Shown here: positions 16,792 to 24,992 of the stretch, one piece after another
Layout of the letters: each line of letters begins with the position of its first letter
Numbering within the stretch: position 1 is the first letter of the stretch
The notes under the pieces: generated by a model
The model's database searches: none
What the model was told of the DNA's origin: nothing
The model's input: the letters and a program-made list of their open reading frames with translations, nothing else
NCBI RefSeq assembly: GCF_014385065.1
Contig: NZ_JACRTA010000001.1
Coordinates: 682,001-746,000, forward strand
Direction of reading: 5' to 3'
DNA from: Lentihominibacter hominis
GTDB lineage: Bacteria > Bacillota > Clostridia > Peptostreptococcales > Anaerovoracaceae
Length of the DNA stretch: 64,000 bases
Translations under genes and position numbers: made by a program

Positions 16792-17256
16792 ATGAGAAAG
16801 TATATGCTTGAAGCTCTTGAGGAAGCAAAAAAAGCTGCCGATATGGGAGAAGTTCCCGTCGGTGCAGTAATAGTACGAGACGGTGAGATCATAGGCAGAG
16901 GTCACAACGAGACCGAAACAAGAAAGGATCCCACCGCACATGCAGAAATGGCAGCCATACGGCAGGCCGCCGAGCATTTACAGGGATGGCGTCTCATCGG
17001 TTGCACTATGTTCGTAACGGCAGAACCCTGCAGCATGTGTGCCGGAGCCATAGTATGGTCCCGAATCGAAAAACTTTACATAGGAACCATGGACCCAAAA
17101 TCAGGCGCCTGCGGTTCAGTGTTCAATATTCCTCAGGAACGCAGACTCAATCATTTTACCGAAATAGAAACAGGTCTTATGCAGGAAGAATGCTCCGGCA
17201 TAATGAAAGACTTTTTTAAACAATTAAGAAAAAGGAAAGCGGAGGAAAAACAGTAA
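16792..17256 (+). CDS. tadA: tRNA-specific adenosine deaminase
   Basis: Converts adenosine 34 to inosine in tRNA-Arg(ACG). 154 aa, the family's usual size, from the ATG after TAAGGT; a frame extension back to 16705 would add an atypical N-terminus. Zinc and catalytic residues: H50 and E52 (HAEMAAI), C80 and C83 (PCSMCAGA). The stop overlaps the next ATG (TAATG), coupling it to the Ig-like protein. Confidence 0.92.
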   Translation: MRKYMLEALEEAKKAADMGEVPVGAVIVRDGEIIGRGHNETETRKDPTAHAEMAAIRQAAEHLQGWRLIGCTMFVTAEPCSMCAGAIVWSRIEKLYIGTMDPKSGACGSVFNIPQERRLNHFTEIETGLMQEECSGIMKDFFKQLRKRKAEEKQ

Positions 17257-18179
17257 TGAAAAGAATAGGAGCTTTGATCTGCCTAATGATTATAACGATG
17301 GCTATGCTGGCCCCTGCAAGTTTTGCAGCAGGCGAGTCGGATACCGCCTCAGAAAAAGCAGGCTTTACCATCAAGTCATCGACTCCCGAAGACGGAGCCA
17401 AAGGTGTTTCTGTAGAGAATCTCAGTGTCAAGATCTATTTTAGCAAGGAAATGCTTCCCGAATCCAAAGACGTGAGAAAGGCCAACGCCAAGGAATTTAA
17501 ACTTACAGACAAAAACGGCGACGCTATTCCTATCAAAGTTTATTACAGTCATAAAGAAGAAGGGCTTATGATGATAGTTTCGGATGTTATAGACTCAGAT
17601 GTTACTATCGCCGGAAATACAAAGTATAAGCTTACTATAGGCGACGGCCTCCAGTCTACAGACGGCACCAGACTGGGAACCAAAGAAACCATTGAATTTA
17701 AAACGCTTGATCAATCCAAATCCACTACAGTATATACAATAATGATGGTAGTGATGATTGTCGGAATGATATTCTTTACCAGCAGAAGCGCAAAAAAAGC
17801 AGCCGAAAAAGAAAATGAACAGAAAAACAAAAAAGAAACCGTAAATCCATATAAAGAAGCCAAAAGAACAGGTAAATCTGTAGAAGAAATCGTGGAAAAA
17901 GACCAGAAGAAAAAGGCAAAACAAGCTGAAGCACTCGCTAAACAAAAAGCAAAAGAAGCCGAGCTTGATGCAGAATTTGAAGCTAAAGAAGCAAAAAAAG
18001 CAGCTAAAAGAAAAGCAGCTTCAACTAAAAAAGTTTCCGCGCCAAGGCCTATATCTGAAGCCGGAAGCCAATATAAAATAAAAGTTATTAAGGCTCAGGA
18101 ACAAAAGGGCAAAAAGAGCGCCACAAATCCTAAAAACCAGACAGGAAAACAAAAGAATTCCAAAAACAAGAAAAAATAA
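17256..18179 (+). CDS. Ig-like domain protein with one membrane segment and lysine-rich tail
   Basis: 307 aa. A cleavable-looking signal sequence (residues 1-24) is followed by a Big_5/SbsA-type Ig-like domain at about 33-150 (FTIKSSTPEDGAKGVSVENL then LSVKIYFSKEM). A transmembrane helix lies at about 157-175, then a highly charged cytoplasmic tail of about 130 residues rich in Lys, Glu and Ala, probably coiled coil then disordered. Start codon overlaps the tadA stop, with GGAGGAA upstream. Function unknown; the basic tail could bind nucleic acid or an anionic membrane partner. Confidence 0.7.
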   Translation: MKRIGALICLMIITMAMLAPASFAAGESDTASEKAGFTIKSSTPEDGAKGVSVENLSVKIYFSKEMLPESKDVRKANAKEFKLTDKNGDAIPIKVYYSHKEEGLMMIVSDVIDSDVTIAGNTKYKLTIGDGLQSTDGTRLGTKETIEFKTLDQSKSTTVYTIMMVVMIVGMIFFTSRSAKKAAEKENEQKNKKETVNPYKEAKRTGKSVEEIVEKDQKKKAKQAEALAKQKAKEAELDAEFEAKEAKKAAKRKAASTKKVSAPRPISEAGSQYKIKVIKAQEQKGKKSATNPKNQTGKQKNSKNKKK

Positions 18180-18185
18180 CATAAG

Positions 18186-18218
18186 AAAATAGGTGAGCCA
18201 AAAGCTCACCTATTTTTT
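18186..18218 (+). terminator. Terminator of the tadA operon
   Basis: AAATAGGTGAGC-CAAA-AGCTCACCTATTTTTT, a near-perfect GC-containing stem with a T run, directly after the stop codon. Confidence 0.9.
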
Positions 18219-18244
18219 CACACTGTTAAAAGGAGAGAATTTAA

Positions 18245-19180
18245 TTGAAAAAAATACAGCTGAAATCCTTTGGAAAAATAAATCTTTCCCTGGATGTCCT
18301 CGGAATTATGAATAATGGATTCCACCAAGTGGAAATGGTAATGCAGCAAATACTGCTATGTGACGATATAATGATAAGATGGAAAGAATATTCATGCGAT
18401 CATATGATTACTATAAGTGTGTCTACCAATAAATACTTTCTTCCTACAGATGATCGTAACCTCGCCTATAAAGCTGCCATGCTTATGTCTAAAAAATACG
18501 GAAACGGTCGTTCAGGCAAAATCATAATAGATATCAAAAAACGCATCCCAATATCTGCCGGCCTTGCCGGAGGCAGTAGCAATGCCGCCGCTGTTCTTCA
18601 CGGAATAAACAAACTATGGGAACTGAAACTTTCCGTAAAAGAACTGTGCCTCATAGGAAATGAACTCGGTTCAGACGTTCCTTTCTGTATCATGGGACAA
18701 GCGGCGGCAAACAAAAATCTCCATCCTGACTTTACCGAGGATCCTCTTTCCTGCCACTGCGCTCTGGCAACAGGAACAGGAACTACCTTAAAACCTCTTA
18801 AAGGTCTTAAGAGTCACTTGGTTCTTTCAAAACCGGCATTGAGTGTATCTACAGCTAAAGTATATCAGGGTATAGATTCAGAATACATACCTCACCATCC
18901 CGACAATGATGAGATGATAAAAGGCCTCAGCACAGGAGCCATTGGGCTTGTCAAAAAAAATATGATCAATGTACTTGAAAACTTCACACTAAAGCATTAT
19001 CCTATAGTCAAATATACAAAAAATCAAATGCAGAAATTCTGTGATACGGGATGTGTCCTTATGAGCGGAAGCGGACCTACAGTCTTTGGGCTGTGCAGAA
19101 ATATGGAGCAAGCTAAAAAAGTCTGCCGTGAAATGCTCAGAGAAAATAAAGAAAGCTTTTGGACGCGCACTACATGGTAA
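18245..19180 (+). CDS. ispE: 4-diphosphocytidyl-2-C-methyl-D-erythritol kinase
   Basis: Non-mevalonate isoprenoid pathway: phosphorylates CDP-ME with ATP. GHMP kinase, 311 aa. The N-terminal FGKINLSLDVLG motif and the glycine-rich ATP loop PISAGLAGGSSNAAAV (about 101-116) are clear; MSGSGPTVFGL is the C-terminal motif. The start is TTG, six bases after AGGAGAG; no ATG fits. It has a terminator upstream and is followed 26 bp later by a GntR regulator, a linkage seen in other clostridia next to sporulation genes. Confidence 0.92.
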   Translation: MKKIQLKSFGKINLSLDVLGIMNNGFHQVEMVMQQILLCDDIMIRWKEYSCDHMITISVSTNKYFLPTDDRNLAYKAAMLMSKKYGNGRSGKIIIDIKKRIPISAGLAGGSSNAAAVLHGINKLWELKLSVKELCLIGNELGSDVPFCIMGQAAANKNLHPDFTEDPLSCHCALATGTGTTLKPLKGLKSHLVLSKPALSVSTAKVYQGIDSEYIPHHPDNDEMIKGLSTGAIGLVKKNMINVLENFTLKHYPIVKYTKNQMQKFCDTGCVLMSGSGPTVFGLCRNMEQAKKVCREMLRENKESFWTRTTW

Positions 19181-19206
19181 AGAAATAATCTATTTAGGTG
19201 AACAAT

Positions 19207-19881
19207 ATGTTGAATTTTGATATCCAGAACCATAAACCTCTCAGGGAAATGGTCTACGAAGAATTAAAAATGCAGATCCTGACAGGCGCCATAGTCCCCG
19301 GGACCAGAATGATGGAAGTAGAGCTGGCCAACCAGATAGGTGTCAGCAGAACTCCTGTCAGAGAAGCCATTAGAAAGCTTGAAAAGGAGGGACTCGTAAT
19401 AATAGAGCCTCGCAAAGGTGCTTACGCCTCCCAGATTTCAACAAAAGACATGGTAGAGATTTTGGAGGTAAGACAAAATATGGAAGGTCTTGCAGCCTAT
19501 TTTGCAGCTTCAAGAATGCAGCCGTCTCAGCTTGAAGATCTGAAAAATATATCGGCAAAATACAATACCGCCGTTTCAGAAGGAAATATGGAAGACATGA
19601 TCCAGTACGATACACGTTTCCATCGTATCATCGTGGAATCTTGCAACAATAAAATTCTTGTACAGATGATCGAACAGCTCCAGGAACTTGTACTCAGATT
19701 TAGATACATATATTACGATGATTTCAAAAGGGCTGAAAATATGCCGGAGGAACACAGAATAATACTTGAAGCCATTGAAAGCGGCGATGCCAATGCTGCA
19801 CGCGAAGCCGCTGATATACATATCAACAGGCTTAAAGAACTCGTAATAAGCGAAAATGTACAGCCAAAACATATTGAATAA
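19207..19881 (+). CDS. GntR-family regulator, FadR/FCD type
   Basis: 224 aa. Winged helix at about 12-75 (VYEELKMQILTGAIVPG, then VSRTPVREAIRKLEKEGLV) and an all-helical FCD effector domain at about 82-215, where metal-binding residues are plausible (the aspartate and histidine in YDTRFHRIIVES). A GTG nine bases upstream is in frame, but AGGTGA lies six bases before this ATG, so I choose it. Effector unknown; FCD regulators usually sense small carboxylates. Confidence 0.85.
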   Translation: MLNFDIQNHKPLREMVYEELKMQILTGAIVPGTRMMEVELANQIGVSRTPVREAIRKLEKEGLVIIEPRKGAYASQISTKDMVEILEVRQNMEGLAAYFAASRMQPSQLEDLKNISAKYNTAVSEGNMEDMIQYDTRFHRIIVESCNNKILVQMIEQLQELVLRFRYIYYDDFKRAENMPEEHRIILEAIESGDANAAREAADIHINRLKELVISENVQPKHIE

Positions 19882-19903
19882 TAAAAACCACTCTTATGTA
19901 TAG

Positions 19904-19947
19904 AAAGTGTACATGATGAATCTTTGATTCCGTCATGTGCACTTTTT
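19904..19947 (+). terminator. Terminator after the GntR gene
   Basis: AAAGTGTACATGA...TCATGTGCACTTTTTTT with a 14-base loop. Confidence 0.85.
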
Positions 19948-19959
19948 TTATGCAGAAAG

Positions 19960-19967
19960 CATATAAT
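19960..19967 (+). promoter_or_regulatory. Possible sigma-E type -10 ahead of sipL
   Basis: CATATAAT resembles the sporulation sigma-E -10 (CATANNNT), about 65 nt before the sipL start. The -35 match is poor. Offered because sipL is sigma-E controlled in Clostridioides difficile. Confidence 0.25.
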
Positions 19968-20030
19968 CAATTCTTTATGAATATTGTTTATGAGAAATAC
20001 TTTTCAATAATAACAAGGAGGTCGCAATAC

Positions 20031-21950
20031 ATGAATATATCGCCTTATGATAATCTGCCCGTAGGCAATAAAGAACCGCAGCAGGAGGAAGCGCAGCAGC
20101 CCGAAAATTTACAGTATGTTGACGTACCGATAGAAGAACCGGCCGAAGATATCCCCCCTGAAAAACCCGAATCCGAAGAGAGTGCAAAACCCATAGCAGA
20201 TATTGATGAAAACATCGAAATTATCCTGCCCGAAATTCCTCAGACACATACTATCGATGAAACACAGGCAGAATCACAGCAGGAGACCGTCTTAAAAGAC
20301 GACTTTGAAACACAGCATCCTGCGGTTATTCCATCCCAACCTTCCGGAAAAGCCTCCGCAGAACCGGCCCCGATACAACGTGAGAGCCGGGATTTTACAA
20401 AGATCACGCCACTAACATCCTCATCTCAATATTCCAAACTTAAACTCAGAAATATGTGGGATGCGAAGGAATATGTACTGCCCTTTGAGGAAACTTTACT
20501 TGTGCCGGACACTATGCCGGACATGGGTTCCGTATTATTCGCAGAAGGCAATATAGCGCTTTCACAGCCCGGAAAAGCAAGCTATGAAAAATCCGATCCT
20601 GTTTCCGGAGAAATCATCGTATATACAGTTTACAAGCCTACTGACAGCGCTGACTCTCCGGTAGACGTGATAAAATCCTCTATTCCTTTCAAAACTGATA
20701 AATGTTGGGAAAACACAGAAGGCAGTACCTTCAAAATCTCTGTATCAATAAAGACTATTTCGGCTGAAATGCTCAACGAACGTAAATTTACCGTAAAAGG
20801 AAACATTTCTATACGTTTTATAGAGATTATCCAGAAAGATTTAATGCTTTTCAATGGCATAGGAGATAATGATCTAATACAAAAAAGCAGCTCATTAAAC
20901 GCCTCCGATCTTATATTTGAAACTACTGAGACAACTGAAATCTCACAGGAGATAAATATACACGAGGAACAACCTTCTCCGGTCAAGATACTCAAGGAAC
21001 ACTTTAATATCATAGAAAACCACAAGCAGATCACATCAGGAAAACTCGTAATAAACGGCACCATACTTTCCGAAATATTATATCTGGGACAGGAGGACGG
21101 AGAAGAGAAATTGTGCAGTCTGAAAAACAAAACAGACTTTACTCAATTTATCATTATAGAAGAGAATATCGATACTGATCTAATACAAACATCTTTTAAC
21201 AACGATGGTCTGAAAACAACCATAGAAAACCAGAATCAGTTTCTTCTCCAGGGAAAGATCTTGACAGTTATATGCGGATACGAGAATAAAAATATCCCTA
21301 TAGTATCCGACGCCTACCATAAAAATCAGGATATAAAATTCGATATATCAAGTCAGCCTCTTTCTTCCATAGAAGGTACTGTTTCAGGAGAAGTCTCCGC
21401 CAGAGAAATTGTAAATATCGAAGAGACAGATAAAAAACCGGAAACCCTGCTCTGCGGTTCCGGAAGAATAACAGAGATAACAGGTAATTCCGAACGCGGA
21501 CGTATAATAATAGAAGGAAATGTAGCAGTCAAGATTCTTGCCCTTGATGAAAACAAAGTTCCTTTCGTAATAGACAGCACTGTACCTCTGCGCGGATCTC
21601 TTGAAATGAGTGATGCCACAGAAGGTTTAAATATTAATGTATCCGCCGCTGTAAAAGAATTCTGGTTTGACTCTATCAACAGCCGCCAGTTAGAAATAAA
21701 TATAGGAGTTTCTCTCGAAGTTTGGGCCATAGGGCAAAAAAACTTTACAACCCTCGAAAATCTTTGTTTTACTGAAACAAAGACCCCAAAAAAACGTGTA
21801 TCTATGGCCATATATGTAGTAGGTGGCACAGATACCATGTGGGACATCGCAAAACGATACAAAACAGATATTGAAAGCTTGGTGCAACTTAACCAGCTGG
21901 ACGCCGAAAAGCCACTGACTGAAGGTACAAAACTACTGATAATGAAATAA
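20031..21950 (+). CDS. sipL: Spore morphogenesis protein SipL (DUF3794/SPOCS plus LysM)
   Basis: Mother-cell spore envelope protein; in C. difficile its LysM domain binds SpoIVA to anchor the coat. 639 aa from the ATG after AAGGAGG; an upstream frame extension to 19935 has no site. Residues 1-125 are acidic, proline-rich and probably disordered. Repeated DUF3794 domains follow (for example about 150-255, 320-430 and 450-575), and a LysM domain closes the protein (about 592-639: GGTDTMWDIAKRYKTDIESL). The acidic N-terminal arm looks long compared with the family. The neighbour spoIIR supports a sporulation role. Confidence 0.85.
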   Translation: MNISPYDNLPVGNKEPQQEEAQQPENLQYVDVPIEEPAEDIPPEKPESEESAKPIADIDENIEIILPEIPQTHTIDETQAESQQETVLKDDFETQHPAVIPSQPSGKASAEPAPIQRESRDFTKITPLTSSSQYSKLKLRNMWDAKEYVLPFEETLLVPDTMPDMGSVLFAEGNIALSQPGKASYEKSDPVSGEIIVYTVYKPTDSADSPVDVIKSSIPFKTDKCWENTEGSTFKISVSIKTISAEMLNERKFTVKGNISIRFIEIIQKDLMLFNGIGDNDLIQKSSSLNASDLIFETTETTEISQEINIHEEQPSPVKILKEHFNIIENHKQITSGKLVINGTILSEILYLGQEDGEEKLCSLKNKTDFTQFIIIEENIDTDLIQTSFNNDGLKTTIENQNQFLLQGKILTVICGYENKNIPIVSDAYHKNQDIKFDISSQPLSSIEGTVSGEVSAREIVNIEETDKKPETLLCGSGRITEITGNSERGRIIIEGNVAVKILALDENKVPFVIDSTVPLRGSLEMSDATEGLNINVSAAVKEFWFDSINSRQLEINIGVSLEVWAIGQKNFTTLENLCFTETKTPKKRVSMAIYVVGGTDTMWDIAKRYKTDIESLVQLNQLDAEKPLTEGTKLLIMK

Positions 21951-21975
21951 ATTCCAAAAAATTTCTCCAGAATAT

Positions 21976-22004
21976 GTATAATTCCTCCGCGTCCTGTAAA
22001 AACT
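21976..22004 (+). promoter_or_regulatory. Possible sigma-F promoter of spoIIR
   Basis: GTATA, 14 bp, then TGTAAAAACT, close to the forespore sigma-F pattern (GYATA, about 15 bp, GGNNANANT). spoIIR is sigma-F dependent in known spore formers. Weak on sequence alone. Confidence 0.35.
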
Positions 22005-22046
22005 TACGATACCAAGTAAAGTTTATACTTAAAGGAGGAATGGGAA

Positions 22047-22622
22047 TTGAAAAAAATATCCGACGAAAAAAAATGTGTCATTTGTCTGACACTCGTAATA
22101 ATAATGGGTCTTCTTCTGTTTTATACATATATCGGTGACGAGGGAAATCATCATGAAGGTATCATAAGACTGCATGTCATCGCCAACAGTAATACGGTGG
22201 CCGATCAGGCTCTGAAGCTAAAGGTACGCGATGCAGTCATCGAATATATGGAAAAACAAGATGATCTCCAGAATGTCGAAGACACAAGGGAGTATCTGCA
22301 AAACAATTTAGGAAGACTTGAAAAGATCACCGAAGGTATCATAGCATCAGAAGGCTATGATTATTCTTCAAACGCCAAACTTGGAATAAGGTATATACCC
22401 GAAAAAACATATGGAGATATAACCTTTCCCGCAGGAAATTATGAAGCACTCAATATAACGATAGGCAGTGGCGAGGGAGAAAACTGGTGGTGCGTACTGT
22501 TTCCGCCTCTATGCCTGCTCGATGAAGGAACTGATTCAACATCAGAGGATAAAATGACGGAAGATCAGAAACTCCAACTGCGATGGAAACTTATGGAGAT
22601 ACTGGATGAGGAACACCAATAA
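22047..22622 (+). CDS. spoIIR: Stage II sporulation protein R
   Basis: Forespore signalling protein secreted to the intermembrane space, where it triggers SpoIIGA to process pro-sigma-E. 191 aa. A single N-terminal membrane/signal segment at about 9-29 is followed by the family block IIRLHVIANSNTVADQALKLK (split by eye around residues 38-58), with FPAGNYEALNITIG and the ENWWCVLFPPLC motif near the C-terminus. The start is TTG, nine bases after AAAGGAGGAA; the nearby ATG is out of frame. Confidence 0.92.
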   Translation: MKKISDEKKCVICLTLVIIMGLLLFYTYIGDEGNHHEGIIRLHVIANSNTVADQALKLKVRDAVIEYMEKQDDLQNVEDTREYLQNNLGRLEKITEGIIASEGYDYSSNAKLGIRYIPEKTYGDITFPAGNYEALNITIGSGEGENWWCVLFPPLCLLDEGTDSTSEDKMTEDQKLQLRWKLMEILDEEHQ

Positions 22623-22662
22623 TCCTCAGGCTTAAACCTCCTGACATTAAATGACATTAAAC

Positions 22663-22706
22663 AAAAAACGCCATTGAAAAAAGCATATTTTCTAAGGCGT
22701 TTTTTG
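22663..22706. terminator. Bidirectional terminator between spoIIR and the Rrf2 gene
   Basis: AAAAAACGCC / GGCGTTTTTT with an A/T-rich loop; serves the convergent spoIIR and Rrf2 genes. Confidence 0.8.
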
Positions 22707-22708
22707 CT

Positions 22709-23113
22709 TCATTCAAATAACGATGTTAAACTTTTTTTCTTGAATTCCGTTCTCAGCACATTCTGAATCCTGCCGAATTCCCCGTGCATACAACAATCCG
22801 ATTTATGATTCCTGCTGCATTCATATTCTTTTTTCATACATTCTATCACCAGAAACGTATTATCAAAAACATCAATGATATCACATAAAGTCAGCTCATC
22901 ACAGTTTCTGCACAAGGAATACCCACCTTTGGGGCCTCTCTTTATAGACAGTATCCCTCCCTCTTCAAGCCGTTTCAATATCCTGTATATAAAAGGCGAT
23001 GGTATATTTTTCATTTCAGAAAGCTCTTTAGCTGACATCGAGCCATTGTGATATAATCCATCTAAAATCGTTATGGCATATTCCACTTCTCTTATAATTA
23101 AAATATGCTTCAC
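22709..23113 (-). CDS. Rrf2-family transcriptional regulator with Fe-S cysteines
   Basis: 134 aa winged-helix regulator. Numbered from the GTG at 23113, cysteines 92, 99 and 107/108 match the positions of the [2Fe-2S] ligands of IscR (92, 98, 104), so cluster sensing is likely; further cysteines lie at 68, 71 and 77. The start is uncertain: the GTG overlaps the AGGAGG itself, whereas family members begin around ILIIREVEYA, eight bases after AGGAGG, where the codon is ATT (23104). Convergent with spoIIR and separated from the saccharopine-dehydrogenase-like gene by that gene's terminator. Confidence 0.85.
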   Translation of the reverse strand: MKHILIIREVEYAITILDGLYHNGSMSAKELSEMKNIPSPFIYRILKRLEEGGILSIKRGPKGGYSLCRNCDELTLCDIIDVFDNTFLVIECMKKEYECSRNHKSDCCMHGEFGRIQNVLRTEFKKKSLTSLFE

Positions 23114-23147
23114 CTCCTATGGATCTTCAATAAAACTATTTTAGTAT

Positions 23148-23176
23148 AGTATATGATAATGTACCATATATGTCAA
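23148..23176 (-). promoter_or_regulatory. Strong promoter of the Rrf2 gene
   Basis: TTGACA, 17 bp, TATACT on the minus strand. The flanks are rich in overlapping ATATAC/GTATAT half-sites, which could let the regulator repress itself. Confidence 0.7.
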
Positions 23177-23232
23177 GTATATATGCTTAGATATACCGAA
23201 CCCTAATATATGACAAAATAAGATTTATATAT

Positions 23233-23272
23233 AAAAAAGCTCCGCCTTGACGGCTTACGTCAGTGCGGAGCT
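23233..23272 (-). terminator. Terminator after the saccharopine-dehydrogenase-like gene
   Basis: AGCTCCGC...GCGGAGCT with a 17-base loop that itself can pair (TGACG/CGTCA), followed by a T run on the minus strand. Confidence 0.85.
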
Positions 23273-23297
23273 CCTTAAAGTCAAATCTTATATGCTA

Positions 23298-24596
23298 TTA
23301 TTTGTTTTCCTTGATCTTTGTTTCAAGAGTGATTCCTAACTCAGCAGCATAATCGAAGTAAGTATCAACCTGATCTTCTGTCAACATATCTGATGAGATA
23401 AGACCAGTCTGATCAAACTTGTCATTTACAAACATCTTTGAGAAGAAGAATCCACCCTGACCAGTCAGGTACATTTCTGCTGTGATTCCTGCTCTTTCAA
23501 ATGATTCAACAAGTCCAGGTGCGAATACGTGAGTTTCTACTAAAGTATCAGCTCCGTCTTTCTTACCGTATGCTTCGATTACCATACAACCTGAGTCTTT
23601 TACAAGACCTTCATCTATGATTTCTTTGATCTCTTCCTTATACTTAGGTGCCGGTGGAATATGAGTAAGAACATAATCAAACGGAACGATTTCGTTTCCT
23701 TTATAGTTCTCTGCCTCGTGGCTCAGCAGGCCTGCCTGATAAAGCGGCTTAGCGAAGTCCATACCAGCTCCTGCATACTTGAAGTAAGCATTCTTACATC
23801 CCTTAAAGTGTGTATCTGCATTGAAACCATAATGTAAAGGCTCATCATGTGAGTGCTCTAAGAATGTGATCTCTTCGTCCATGTAATCGTACTGTCTCTT
23901 TTCAGGAACACCGAATGCAGGTCTGTTAACGAAAGTGCCGTTTTCAAATGCCAGAGCTTCTTCACTCATGTCAGTGAGAGCTGTGATCGGTGACCACCAG
24001 AATGGCTGGAATCTCTTAGCGATAGCGCCTTCCCATACGATATTGTAGATAGTATCGCAAGTATCCAGTTCTCTTACAGCTCTTCTTGTAGCACAGCAGA
24101 TAAGTCCAGGAGCTGAACCAGTACCTACGATTGCCAGCTTACCGATTTCCTTGAACTTAGGTCCATAAATTCTGTACTGAGCCTTTAAGCTGTCGATCCA
24201 TTCTTTAGTAGCTTCTGAAGTAACGTTGTCAGCAAGACCGTCATTGTCTTTCTTGCCTTCTTCGCTGTTTCTCCATACATCATATAAATTGATAGTTGAA
24301 GCGTAGTCCTGATAGTTTGCCTTTACTTCCAGCGCTGCATCAAGAACGTTCTTTGTGCATTCGAGCGGAAGACCGTTCAGGATGAGGTCTACACCCTGAG
24401 CTGCAGCTACGATGCTGTCTTTATCGTGAGCGTCTACCTGAACTCCTCTTCCCTTTTTAATGGAGCTCACTACGTTCTCAACGGCTTTCATATCATAGTC
24501 CGCGCAAATTACTTCTTCAACATTTGGTTCTAAATCGAGTCTCTTTGCTGCTGCACTTCCCTGTGCGCCTACACCTAATACTAATACTTTTTTCAT
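23298..24596 (-). CDS. Saccharopine dehydrogenase-family oxidoreductase
   Basis: 432 aa. N-terminal Rossmann fold with VLGVGAQGSAAAKRL (GxGxxG at about 7-12) and the family's C-terminal catalytic region. Relatives act on amino acid-derived secondary amines (saccharopine, carboxynorspermidine), but the substrate here is not evident. Paralogue of 30154-31386, about 70% identical by eye; this copy has an extra stretch of about 22 residues near 110-135 (WRNSEEGKKDNDGLADN). GAGGTG precedes the ATG by four bases. A long leader with a predicted structured element lies upstream. Confidence 0.75.
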   Translation of the reverse strand: MKKVLVLGVGAQGSAAAKRLDLEPNVEEVICADYDMKAVENVVSSIKKGRGVQVDAHDKDSIVAAAQGVDLILNGLPLECTKNVLDAALEVKANYQDYASTINLYDVWRNSEEGKKDNDGLADNVTSEATKEWIDSLKAQYRIYGPKFKEIGKLAIVGTGSAPGLICCATRRAVRELDTCDTIYNIVWEGAIAKRFQPFWWSPITALTDMSEEALAFENGTFVNRPAFGVPEKRQYDYMDEEITFLEHSHDEPLHYGFNADTHFKGCKNAYFKYAGAGMDFAKPLYQAGLLSHEAENYKGNEIVPFDYVLTHIPPAPKYKEEIKEIIDEGLVKDSGCMVIEAYGKKDGADTLVETHVFAPGLVESFERAGITAEMYLTGQGGFFFSKMFVNDKFDQTGLISSDMLTEDQVDTYFDYAAELGITLETKIKENK

Positions 24597-24704
24597 TGTT
24601 CACCTCGAAAAATATGTAATACTCATACAAAACATCTTTTACAGCCAAAATCCTGCATGATATTACGTTCTAAAAATAACTTCAAATATCTCGCGTTTCC
24701 TTTT

Positions 24705-24782
24705 GATAAAATTTGGCATTTTCCAAGCAAGCGTCCTCACCTGGCGTTCCACGCTCCCTTCGTTATTTCTGATATTTTTATC
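24705..24782 (-). promoter_or_regulatory. Predicted structured leader RNA, unknown class
   Basis: A 78-nt segment of the leader is closed by GATAAAA / TTTTATC. Inside, AAGGGAGCGT can pair with ACGCTTGCTT (one mismatch) or GCGT can instead pair locally with ACGC; a third hairpin is TTGG-AAAATG-CCAA. The purine-rich core GGAACGCCAGGTGAGG is unpaired in the first fold. I could not match it to a riboswitch class I know. It lies between the predicted promoter and the saccharopine-dehydrogenase-like gene, about 110 nt before the ATG. Confidence 0.4.
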
Positions 24783-24790
24783 ATACCTAT

Positions 24791-24819
24791 ACAATACCTT
24801 AAAATTCACCTTTTCGCAA
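24791..24819 (-). promoter_or_regulatory. Candidate promoter of the saccharopine-dehydrogenase-like gene
   Basis: TTGCGA, 17 bp, TATTGT on the minus strand, giving a leader of about 190 nt. Confidence 0.4.
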
Positions 24820-24873
24820 GACTCTTATGAAATTTCAGCAAGATAATATTTTTATCATTACTTCTGCGAAATC

Positions 24874-24918
24874 AAAAAACGATCTTAAATCCTTTAATCT
24901 AAAGGCTTTAGATCGTTT
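24874..24918 (-). terminator. Terminator of the leu operon
   Basis: Long stem AACGATCT...AGATCGTT with an inner CCTTT/AAAGG stem and TTTTTTGATT tail on the minus strand, about 75 nt after leuB. Confidence 0.85.
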
Positions 24919-24992
24919 TCAGTCTTTTTCGAAATTACAGATAAATGATTTTTAATCACACAAAATAATTATACAGTTATAACAATTGTCTA

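Noticed and set aside
24730..24770. T-box-like string GTGGAACGCC in the saccharopine-dehydrogenase leader
   Set aside because: The invariant TGGNACCGCG is not matched and no terminator follows, unlike the real T-box at leuA.
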